Source of the DNA: Pseudomonadota bacterium
GTDB taxonomy: Bacteria > Myxococcota_A > UBA796 > UBA9615
Reading direction: 5' to 3'
Length of the DNA: 64,000 bases
NCBI GenBank assembly: GCA_024229515.1
Contig: JAAESI010000245.1
Location: 1-64,000 of the forward strand
Positions 50,819 through 57,951 of the stretch are shown piece by piece; within the stretch, counting starts at the first letter, position 1, and each line of letters begins with the position of its first letter. The notes below the pieces were generated by a model. That model made no database searches. It had not been told where the DNA came from and was given only the letters and a program-made list of their open reading frames with translations. A program made the translations under genes and the position numbers.

Positions 50819-50834
50819 TGGCACGGTTGATGCT
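50819..50834 (+). promoter_or_regulatory. Sigma54-type -24/-12 element for the response regulator
   Basis: Reads TGGCACGgttgATGCT, one mismatch from consensus. The predicted start is near 50845, about five bases before ATG 50850. It is back to back with the minus-strand element at 50794. Confidence 0.7.
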
Positions 50835-50847
50835 CTAGAACAGAGCA
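50831..50847. repeat. Dyad TGCTCT-N5-AGAGCA over the response-regulator start
   Basis: Perfect six-base arms that overlap the -12 box and the predicted transcription start of the response-regulator gene, where a repressor would block transcription. Confidence 0.45.
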
Positions 50848-50849
50848 CC

Positions 50850-51251
50850 ATGACCCAGGCTCACCGACCGCACCGCATCCTCGTTGTCGATGACGAGGAA
50901 CTCCTCCGCTGGTCCATCTGCACCTGCCTCGAGGAGGCTGGGTTCGATGTCCTGGAGGCGGGATCGGTGAGCGAAGGGGTGGAGGTCGCGATCGGGCCCC
51001 TGGACGCTGCGGTGGTGGATTATCGACTCCCCGACGCCACCGGAATCGAGCTCGTCGCGGCGCTCCGGAGGACCTACCCGGACCTCCACGTCGTGATGAT
51101 GACGGCCTACCGAACCGCCGGCCTCGCGGCCCTCGCGGAGCGCGCCGGGATCGATCTCGTCCTCGACAAGCCGTTCGTGGTCAAGGGTCTGTTGCGACGC
51201 ATTCGAGAGGCTTTGAGCGGGCGCTCTGGCACATCAGAGTGTGCTCGCTAA
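50850..51251 (+). CDS. Single-receiver response regulator
   Basis: A 133-residue CheY/Spo0F-like receiver. Acidic pocket RILVVDDEELLRW, phospho-acceptor Asp in DAAVVDYRLPDATG, Thr in VVMMTAYR and Lys in VLDKPF are all intact. No output domain follows, so it must act by protein contacts or relay phosphate. ATG 50850 begins just before the domain; the longer frame from 50790 crosses the promoter. It is divergent from the histidine kinase and convergent with the mob fusion six bp away. Confidence 0.92.
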   Translation: MTQAHRPHRILVVDDEELLRWSICTCLEEAGFDVLEAGSVSEGVEVAIGPLDAAVVDYRLPDATGIELVAALRRTYPDLHVVMMTAYRTAGLAALAERAGIDLVLDKPFVVKGLLRRIREALSGRSGTSECAR

Positions 51252-51257
51252 CACACA

Positions 51258-52301
51258 TCAGACGCCGCGACGACGGAAACTCGTCCCCGCGGGATGAACC
51301 GCCTGCCAGGTCTCTTGGGTGATCCGCTCCACGCGCACCGAGCCGTACCACAGCCCCATCGCCAGCTCGCCCGACAGCAGGGCCTCTTTCATCGCCCCCA
51401 GGCAGCGGTGCCCGTACACGGCGTGAGTCGGCTGCTCACGGCCGTCGGCGACCGGAAGGAGCACGTCCGCGCGGGCCGGCGGCAGCGTCTTCATCCACGC
51501 GACCAGGTCGGCGTCGAGGTTCGGCATGCCGCAGGAGACGAGGAAGACGAACGGCGTCCGCGCCAGCGCCAGCCCCGTGTAGAGGCCGCCCAGGGCGGCG
51601 TGCTCGGGGAGCAGGTCGTTGACCACGGTCGCGCCGGCGGGGAGGTCGGCGGGAGGGGCGGTCCCGGCAGAGGCGACGACCAGGACGCCGCCCGCGCAGT
51701 GGGGAAGGAGGCGCCCTGCGATGCTTCGGGCGATGGCCGCGTCGGCGTCCGTGCCGGCGAGCACGACCCCGGTGAGGGCGCGATCGATGCGGTCGGGGGG
51801 GAGGAACTCCGAGAGCAGCCAGTCCGCCACCGGCTCGGCGTCGTTCAGCGGCAGCTCGGGGAGCTCCAGGCCGACCGGGACGTCGGTCACCACGGCGATG
51901 GCCTCAGCGAGCTCCTCGGGACCTGGATTGAACGGCTGGGGTGCGCCGCTGCGCGCGATCAACACCTTCGGCATGCCGCTGCGCCGATAGCCCTCCGTCA
52001 GCACGAGGTCCACGTCCGCGCCGTGACGCGCGACGAGGCTGAGCAGCGGCTGCTCGCCGTCGGACCGCCCCATCACCGCGATCTGCTCCGCGTTGGCGAT
52101 GACCACCCGCTGGGCGCCCGCCTGGCGCAGCCGCCACGTGTCCTTGCCCGGCTTGTCGACCTCGAACCCGTGGACGTCGTGCTTGACCACCATCATGCGC
52201 ACCCCGCGGGCGCGGAGCGCCGGGATGAGCTTGCACAGGAACGTCGTCTTGCCCGTTCCGGAGCGCGCGACGAAGGAGACGATGGGGGGAAGTTGACTCA
52301 C
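51258..52301 (-). CDS. MobB-MobA-like fusion; MobA half degenerate
   Basis: A 347-residue two-domain protein. Residues 1-165 are MobB-like: Walker A ARSGTGKTTFLCKLI and VKHDVHGFEVDKPGKDTWRLRQAGA. Residues about 175-347 resemble MobA, the guanylyltransferase making molybdopterin guanine dinucleotide (VVLAG, AALGGLYTGLALARTPFVFLVSCGMPNLD). The nucleotide signature LAGGxSxRMGxDK is missing (LAGTDADAAIARS), and the metal-binding Asp of PCDxP is Gly (SCGMP). Catalysis is therefore doubtful. GTG 52301 overlaps the apbE stop. It may support MGD insertion into the formate dehydrogenase. Confidence 0.8.
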   Translation of the reverse strand: MSQLPPIVSFVARSGTGKTTFLCKLIPALRARGVRMMVVKHDVHGFEVDKPGKDTWRLRQAGAQRVVIANAEQIAVMGRSDGEQPLLSLVARHGADVDLVLTEGYRRSGMPKVLIARSGAPQPFNPGPEELAEAIAVVTDVPVGLELPELPLNDAEPVADWLLSEFLPPDRIDRALTGVVLAGTDADAAIARSIAGRLLPHCAGGVLVVASAGTAPPADLPAGATVVNDLLPEHAALGGLYTGLALARTPFVFLVSCGMPNLDADLVAWMKTLPPARADVLLPVADGREQPTHAVYGHRCLGAMKEALLSGELAMGLWYGSVRVERITQETWQAVHPAGTSFRRRGV

Positions 52302-53293
52302 TGGCGGAGGGGAGGATGAACGACCTTGAGCCGGTTCGCCAGACCCGAGGTCACAGCGAGCCCCCCATCGGCGTCCACGAACACCGCCTCGAGCCCCTGG
52401 GTGCGCTCCGCCAACGCCAGCCCCCGCTCCGGGCCGAGCACGAACAGGGCGGTCGACATGGCGTCTGCGAGGGTCGCGTCGGCGCAGACGGTGGTGACCG
52501 AGCGGAGGCCTCGCGCGGGCCGTCCGGTCCGCGGATCGAGGAGGTGGTGGTAGCGCACGCCGTCGACGAAGAAGAAGCGCTCGTAGTCTCCGCTGGTGCT
52601 GATCGAGGTGTCCGTGACGGCGATCACGGCGAAGAAGTCACTGGGCGCGCCCCGGGGATCTCGGATCCCTACCCGGAACGAGCCGCGGGCCAGCACCTGG
52701 CCGCCGCCGCTGAGGAGGAAGCGGCCGATCCCGCGGCCGTCCAGCTCGGCCGCCGCCCGGTCCAGGGCCCACCCCTTGGCGATGCCGCCCAGGCCGAGCT
52801 TCATGTCGACCTTGCCCAGGAACACCGTGCCGGCGGCCTCGTCCACCACCACCTGCGTGTAATCGACCAACGCCGCCCGCGGGGCGATGTCGGCCGCGGC
52901 CGGCACCACCGGCGCCTCGGCGCGGAAGTCCCACAGCCCCCACAGCGCGGCCCACGTGATGTCGAACGCACCGTCCGAGCGGGTCCCCACCTCGATCCCC
53001 CGGCGCACCACCGCCCGCAGGTCGTCGGGCACCGCGACGGGCGCCACGCCGGCCTCCTTGTTCACCGCCGACAGCGGCGAGGTCGGCTTCCACTCGCTCA
53101 TGCGGGCGTCGACGTCGTCGAAGATCGCGAACACCGCCGCCGCAGCCTCGTCGGCGCCCTCGCCGCGGGGGAGGCGCAGCTCGAACCGCGTCGCCATCAC
53201 CTCGTGGTGGAACGACGTCATCGACTCTCCCGCGACCGATCCGCCCGGGACGAGGGAGAGCAGCAGGAGCAGCAGGAGCAGCGGTCGCGTCAC
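52298..53293 (-). CDS. apbE: FAD:protein FMN transferase
   Basis: A 331-residue exported enzyme (signal peptide ending near GSVA-GES, no lipobox Cys) that attaches FMN covalently to Thr or Ser of target flavoproteins. Family blocks are present: FHHEVMATRFELRLP, DARMSEWKPTSPLSAVNK, GLGGIAKGWALDRAAAEL, TSISTSGDYERFFF, HHLLDPRTGRPA and a late LADAMSTALFVLG metal site. No FMN-acceptor motif protein such as NqrC or RnfG is in the window. GTG 53293 overlaps the cytochrome gene stop as GTGA, so it ends a long operon of cytochromes, DUF3570, DUF4266 and TlpA. Confidence 0.93.
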   Translation of the reverse strand: MTRPLLLLLLLLSLVPGGSVAGESMTSFHHEVMATRFELRLPRGEGADEAAAAVFAIFDDVDARMSEWKPTSPLSAVNKEAGVAPVAVPDDLRAVVRRGIEVGTRSDGAFDITWAALWGLWDFRAEAPVVPAAADIAPRAALVDYTQVVVDEAAGTVFLGKVDMKLGLGGIAKGWALDRAAAELDGRGIGRFLLSGGGQVLARGSFRVGIRDPRGAPSDFFAVIAVTDTSISTSGDYERFFFVDGVRYHHLLDPRTGRPARGLRSVTTVCADATLADAMSTALFVLGPERGLALAERTQGLEAVFVDADGGLAVTSGLANRLKVVHPPLRQ

Positions 53294-55683
53294 AGGGTGC
53301 GAAGATAGGTGGCCAGATCCTCGAGTTCACTGGCGGACAGGTGCGAAGTACCCCCGTGGGTGTCGGGGATGCCGTCGCGCTCGTTGAAGCCCACCTCGCC
53401 CGGCCCCAGGGCGGGGTGGCCGGGCGTGGCGAGCACCTCCGTCAGGCCCCGCGCGCGTCCGTGGTGCAGGAACGAGTCGGCGCGGTCCCAGATCCCGCGC
53501 AAGCTGGTGACGCCCATCTGCACATGCAGCAGGTCATCGCAGACGGAAGCATCGGCGGCGCACGCGTCGGGGTCGCAGACGTCCTCGCAGCGGTCCATCT
53601 CGGCGCGCGGGAACAGGTCGAGGAAGCCGCCCGCGAGCAGGTCCAGGTTCGTGCCGTCGTCGGCCCGGAAGGGGGTCACCACCGGGCCCATCAGGGCCGC
53701 CGTGGAGAACGTGGGCGCCGGGTGGCACGCCGCGCAGGCGGTGTCATGCCCTTCGAACAGCGCCCGGCCTCTTTGCGCGGCTTCGCGGTCGGGATCCCAG
53801 GGGTTCGGCAGCAGGTGGGTGTCCTGCAGCAGGAACAGCCCCAGCGCCCGCGTGATGCCGTCGAAGTCGAGGGGGATGGGGAGCCGCTCGTCGCTGATCG
53901 GATCTTCGAAGTACAGGCCGTCGCCGAAGCTCTCGCTGCGCCCGATCAGGGTCTCCATCTGGGCCGTGTAGAAGCCGTCGCGGCTGGCGTGGGCGGTAGG
54001 CCGATCCGACGCGTGCTCGGCCCCGTGGTCGCGCGTGGGGGCCGAGCCGTCCACCGAGTAGGGGTTCGGTTCGGAGGTGCACTCGGGCGGCGGGTTGGCG
54101 CTGCAGCCGGTCGGCGCCCCCGACGGGAACAGGGTGTAGTCGCTGCAGCAGAAGTTCTCGATGCGGGCGAACTCGTTCATCACGGGCACGAAGTTCGACT
54201 CGTCCATCGCCGCTTCGAAGAACCAGGGGCGCGTGTCGGCGGCGCCGCGGTAGTCCATCGTCTGACGCAGCCCGACGCCCACCGCCTGGCTCAACGGCAT
54301 GGAGAACGCCTTGTTCAGGTTGCCTCCCTCGCGGTGGCAGTGGTGGCAGGTCTGGTCGCCGTCGACGGTGAAGGAGGAGGTGACGAAGTTGAACAGTTCG
54401 CCGATCTCCGCGTCCGTGGCGGGGAACGGCCCTCCGCTCAGGTCGCCCACCTCGACCACCGCCTGAAGCTCGCCGGTCGACGAGGAGCGGACCCCGAGGG
54501 TCTCGCCGAGGCGATGCACCACCAGCAGCCGATCGTCCGTGACAGCCAGGCCGTGGGGGCTGTGGCCCGCCGCCTCGTGGACGAGCCGCGCGGTCAGGGT
54601 GCCGTCGTCGGGGTCGACCTCGAACCGCTGCACCTGGTTGCTGCCGGAGTAGCTGACCCACACGGACGTGCCGTCCGCGAGGACCTGCTCGGGCAGCGCC
54701 CCGCCCACGATCCAGGTCTCTTCGGGGGGGAGCATGTCCCCGAGCCGCTCCCCGTCGTCGGGATCGACGTCCCGGTAGTCCTTGCAGCAGATCGTGTCCG
54801 AGGTGTACCGCGCCGCCTCGACGCCGGCGGCGACGTCGATGACGGCGAGCTCGTTCTGGAGGTCCTGGAAGTTGATGTTGGGGGTGCCGTCGCCGGGCAC
54901 GCCGTCCCCGTCGGTGTCGGGTCCCGCGAGCGCCTGGTGGTGGGTCGATCGGGAGGTCGTGGCAACGACGAGCCAGTCCCCCACGAAGGCGAGGCCGTTG
55001 GCGGGGGCGCCCAGGTCGACGCGGGCGCGCTCCTGCCGCGTGGCGACGTCCAGCAGCGACACCGACCCCTCCGTGAGGGCCGCGACCGCGACCGTGGCGC
55101 CGTCGGCGCTGATGGCGATGTCCCGCGGGTTGGTGCCGACGGGGATGCCGGGCTCGAGGCGCTCGCTGACCTCGAGCCTCGCCCCCGCCGTGGTGACCGT
55201 CCAGACCTGCACCGCGTCACGCCAGCGGTTCGTCACCCACAGCTCGGACCCGTCCGGCGTGAACACGCCCTCGATGCCGTAGTAGTCCGCGGGGATGGGT
55301 CGGCTCGTGCGCCCCGTGGTGGTGTCGATCACGGAGGCGTAGTTGCTGAACCGGTTGAAGACCACGAGGTGGCGACCGCCGGGGTGCAACGCGAGGCCCG
55401 TGGCCCCCGAACCGACCTCGATCTTGCGGACCAACTCGCCGGTCTCCAGGTCCACCTCGGCCACGAACCGGCCCGGCACGTCGGGGCTGCCCTGCAGGCT
55501 CACCCAGGCGCGGGCGCCATCGATGGACGCCACCGCCTCCAGCGGGTTCTCGCGATCCGGCTGGGGAGCCCACCCGGCGTCGCCCTCGCCGAACGGGTTG
55601 GGGTAGGGCTCCAGATCCTGAGGCGTCCACGACGGGCAGCCCACCAGGAGCGTGGCCGCGAGCGCGCCTGCCAGAAGTCGCAT
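53290..55683 (-). CDS. Beta-propeller/dihaem cytochrome lipoprotein
   Basis: A 797-residue exported protein with lipobox LLVGC. Residues about 45-420 form YVTN-like propeller blades (TGLALHPGGRHLVVFNR, EGVFTPDGSELWVTNR, RDIAISADGATVAVA). The C-terminal half is MauG/CcpA-like, with two CXXCH sites (CHHCH at about 455 and CAACH at about 650) and the ending SASELEDLATYLRTL typical of cytochrome c domains. A CCSDY/GCSANPPPECTSE Cys-rich insert lies between them. ATG 55683 shares one base with the previous TGA; GTG 55686 is the alternative. Possible peroxidase or oxidase; not proven. Confidence 0.85.
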   Translation of the reverse strand: MRLLAGALAATLLVGCPSWTPQDLEPYPNPFGEGDAGWAPQPDRENPLEAVASIDGARAWVSLQGSPDVPGRFVAEVDLETGELVRKIEVGSGATGLALHPGGRHLVVFNRFSNYASVIDTTTGRTSRPIPADYYGIEGVFTPDGSELWVTNRWRDAVQVWTVTTAGARLEVSERLEPGIPVGTNPRDIAISADGATVAVAALTEGSVSLLDVATRQERARVDLGAPANGLAFVGDWLVVATTSRSTHHQALAGPDTDGDGVPGDGTPNINFQDLQNELAVIDVAAGVEAARYTSDTICCKDYRDVDPDDGERLGDMLPPEETWIVGGALPEQVLADGTSVWVSYSGSNQVQRFEVDPDDGTLTARLVHEAAGHSPHGLAVTDDRLLVVHRLGETLGVRSSSTGELQAVVEVGDLSGGPFPATDAEIGELFNFVTSSFTVDGDQTCHHCHREGGNLNKAFSMPLSQAVGVGLRQTMDYRGAADTRPWFFEAAMDESNFVPVMNEFARIENFCCSDYTLFPSGAPTGCSANPPPECTSEPNPYSVDGSAPTRDHGAEHASDRPTAHASRDGFYTAQMETLIGRSESFGDGLYFEDPISDERLPIPLDFDGITRALGLFLLQDTHLLPNPWDPDREAAQRGRALFEGHDTACAACHPAPTFSTAALMGPVVTPFRADDGTNLDLLAGGFLDLFPRAEMDRCEDVCDPDACAADASVCDDLLHVQMGVTSLRGIWDRADSFLHHGRARGLTEVLATPGHPALGPGEVGFNERDGIPDTHGGTSHLSASELEDLATYLRTL

Positions 55684-56222
55684 CACTGCTCCGCCGAGTC
55701 GTCGTCGTCCCCGCAGATCGGCTCGTCGTCGGTGTAGATGCAGGGGTCGTCGTCCACGAGCAGCACGGTGGCGGCGCAGGTCGTCTCCTTGAACTCGCCC
55801 GTGACCTTCAGGGTGAACGTCGCGGGCCGGCCGATGTACAGGGCGGGCCCCTCGCTGTTGTCGAGCCGGACCTGCACGGTCTCGCTCAGGGTGCCGTCGC
55901 CGGCCTCGTCAAACACGATCGCGGGGATGCTCCGGCCGAGCGGCTCGAAGCCGTCGATGTCGATGCGGGCGGCCACGTCCGCGACCGACGGGCTGTCCTC
56001 GTCCCCCCGGATGGCGACGTCGACCCAGAGGAAGCCCTGGAAGCCGAAGATCATCTCTGCCGAGGTGGTCCCGTCCGCGGCGATGGGGGAGAAGTCGGAG
56101 TCCTCCAGCACGAGCCCCAGCTCGCACTCGAACGGGGTGACCGGGGGGTTCGGTCCCGGGCAGTCGCTGGCGGTGCACAGCAAGACCACGGGGACCAGGG
56201 CGAGGAGGCTAGAACGCGGCAT
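55683..56222 (-). CDS. Secreted hypothetical protein with acidic tail
   Basis: A 179-residue exported protein. The signal sequence reads MPRSSLLALVPVVLLCTASDC; the last Cys is not in a standard lipobox. The body is probably a beta-sandwich (FGFQGFLWVDVAIRG, ALYIGRPATFTLKV), and the end is CGDDDDSAEQ, echoing the acidic tails of this genome. ATG 56222 overlaps the DUF3570 stop by 14 bp, so it is in the same operon. No family is recognised. Confidence 0.7.
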   Translation of the reverse strand: MPRSSLLALVPVVLLCTASDCPGPNPPVTPFECELGLVLEDSDFSPIAADGTTSAEMIFGFQGFLWVDVAIRGDEDSPSVADVAARIDIDGFEPLGRSIPAIVFDEAGDGTLSETVQVRLDNSEGPALYIGRPATFTLKVTGEFKETTCAATVLLVDDDPCIYTDDEPICGDDDDSAEQ

Positions 56223-57303
56223 TGACTCCGGCTCCGATCAGCCAGGCGTTCCGCGCGGGAGCCTCGCTGTAGTTGGGGTAGCGGTACATCATGTGGGCGA
56301 CGCGCACGCTGGGAGCGAGGCGCATGAACGGCCCCACCCCATACGCCCGCCACTCGCCTCGAAGCGCGACCATCACGTCCCACAAGCCGCTCAACTCGCG
56401 GTCGCCCGTCACGTACCGGCCGAGCCAGCCGTAGTCGTCGCGGTAGAAGCTGGCCGCCCCCTGGTGGCCGAAGCGGCCGGTAGCCCGCAGCAGCAGCCGC
56501 TCGCCCAGCAGCGACACGGCGAGGGAGAGGTCGGCGGTGTGGGCCTGCACCTGCCAGCTGTCGACGTAGTAGCGGTAGCCGCCGTGCAGCGCGACGGAGG
56601 GGTGGAGGGCCTGGCTCAGGCGCGCCCCCGCGGCGAAGCGGAACCGGCGCTCGGGGTGCTTCTCCCGCAGCGTGACCCCCGCGGCGGGCACGTACCGGTA
56701 GGGGTTGGCCTGGCACCCGAAGACCTCTCCGCACATCCCCGCGTGGCCGGAGACGAGGATGGTCATGCGGGTCGTGCGGCCCAGGAACTGGGTCCACGTG
56801 ACGTCGAGCTCCTGGGCGGTCCCCTGGTCGATGAGCGGCTCTCCGTCGGACGCCTGCGTGCGCTCGAACCGGAGCCGGTAGGCGATCGAGAGGCGGGCCA
56901 TCTCGCCGAAGAGCTCGGAGGTGAGCTTCACCGTCGGCCCCGTGGCCTGGAAGTCCCCCTCGAGGCTCGCCATCCAGCCGCCCGTCAGGGTCACGGACTC
57001 CGACAGCGGTCCCCGGATCGACAGGTCCAGCCCGTGGCGGTGCTCCGTGAACTGCGTGGCGCTGGTGATCGCATCCGGGGAGAGCACCGGCGTGGCGCCC
57101 GAGATGATGTTGACGAGGTAGCCGCCGTCGATGACCACGTCGGGCGCCGCCTCCACCGAGGCGCGGGCCTGGGGCGCCACCACCACGATGGATTCGTCGA
57201 TGTACACGTCCGTGCGCACCCCCGCCGTGCTGCCCCCTTCGGCGTGCGCGGCCGAGGCGAGCAGCGTGAGCGCGACCGTGGCGAGCGTCAGTTGCAGCCG
57301 CAT
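56209..57303 (-). CDS. DUF3570 outer-membrane beta-barrel protein
   Basis: A 364-residue protein with a signal peptide ending ASAAHA and a start typical of DUF3570: VRTDVYIDESIVVVAPQ, then VNIISGATPVLSPDAITSAT and FTEHRHGLDLSIRG. The remainder is a row of amphipathic beta strands ending in Phe (GAGVNAAF), so it should be assembled in the outer membrane. ATG 57303 is at the signal peptide; the frame opens earlier. It overlaps the DUF4266 gene by 16 bp. Genes of this family are found beside DUF4266, TlpA and ApbE in other bacteria, as here. Confidence 0.85.
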   Translation of the reverse strand: MRLQLTLATVALTLLASAAHAEGGSTAGVRTDVYIDESIVVVAPQARASVEAAPDVVIDGGYLVNIISGATPVLSPDAITSATQFTEHRHGLDLSIRGPLSESVTLTGGWMASLEGDFQATGPTVKLTSELFGEMARLSIAYRLRFERTQASDGEPLIDQGTAQELDVTWTQFLGRTTRMTILVSGHAGMCGEVFGCQANPYRYVPAAGVTLREKHPERRFRFAAGARLSQALHPSVALHGGYRYYVDSWQVQAHTADLSLAVSLLGERLLLRATGRFGHQGAASFYRDDYGWLGRYVTGDRELSGLWDVMVALRGEWRAYGVGPFMRLAPSVRVAHMMYRYPNYSEAPARNAWLIGAGVNAAF

Positions 57304-57500
57304 GACGAACCGACTGTGCTGGTGGCGCCTTGGGCCGCCTCCCGAACGGCGTGGACGTGCTCCTCGAGCGTCGCCTCCATCGGCGAGGCGGGGTCCTCCA
57401 TCGCCGCGGACACGAGCGTCGCGCGCTCCCACGTGGACAGGGTCACGCAGCCGGGGGCGAAGGCGAGGAATAGGACCAGGGGGAGCAGCAGGCGGGTCAT
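57288..57500 (-). CDS. DUF4266 small lipoprotein
   Basis: A 70-residue protein with lipobox FAPGC, followed by the family pattern VTLSTWERATLVSAAMEDP, HAVREAAQGA and the C-terminal GSSCGCN. The GCGCN-like ending is the most diagnostic feature. ATG 57500 lies one base after the previous TGA. The function is unknown; its tight link with DUF3570 suggests an accessory to the barrel protein or a periplasmic adaptor. Confidence 0.85.
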   Translation of the reverse strand: MTRLLLPLVLFLAFAPGCVTLSTWERATLVSAAMEDPASPMEATLEEHVHAVREAAQGATSTVGSSCGCN

Positions 57501-57501
57501 G

Positions 57502-57951
57502 TCAGTCGGCCTCTTCCAGCGCGCCGTCGGCCCAGGCCTTGAGCGCACGGTAGCCGGGCTCCTGGGCGTCGCCAAAGACGACCCCGCCGGCGTGGTGGGC
57601 GCCGCCCGCGTCGTGCGCGAGCGGCTTGGTCAGGAGGGGGGAGCGGGCGGCGGCGGCGAACCCGACGAGGAAGCCCGCCGCCGAGCGGCGGTTGTGGGTG
57701 AGCTCGTCGGCCGTGATCGGCTCGTCCAGGTAGAGCCGGTCCGGGTCGAGCCGGTACTGGAACCGAGCGTAGACCTCCAGCGGCCGATCGGCGTTGCCGT
57801 GGCAGGAGGGGTTGGCGCAGCCGGCCTCGAGCACGGGCTGAACCTCGACCTCGAACGCGGCGGCGTCGCCCAGCGGCAGCGAGCCGACGCTCCCCGGGCC
57901 GGTGACGCACCCGCCCAGGAGCAGGATGGCGATGGCGACGAGCCCCCTCAC
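57502..57951 (-). CDS. Small cytochrome-like lipoprotein with CX4CH motif
   Basis: A 149-residue lipoprotein (lipobox LLGGC). A single possible haem site is of the unusual spacing C-x4-C-H (CANPSCHGNAD), preceded by EVEVQPVLEAG as in cytochrome c domains of Planctomycetes/Myxococcota type. GTG 57951 overlaps the previous stop as GTGA. The same C-x4-CHG occurs twice in the large neighbour, so this is a domain type rather than an accident. Whether haem is attached by standard cytochrome c maturation is unknown. Confidence 0.7.
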   Translation of the reverse strand: MRGLVAIAILLLGGCVTGPGSVGSLPLGDAAAFEVEVQPVLEAGCANPSCHGNADRPLEVYARFQYRLDPDRLYLDEPITADELTHNRRSAAGFLVGFAAAARSPLLTKPLAHDAGGAHHAGGVVFGDAQEPGYRALKAWADGALEEAD

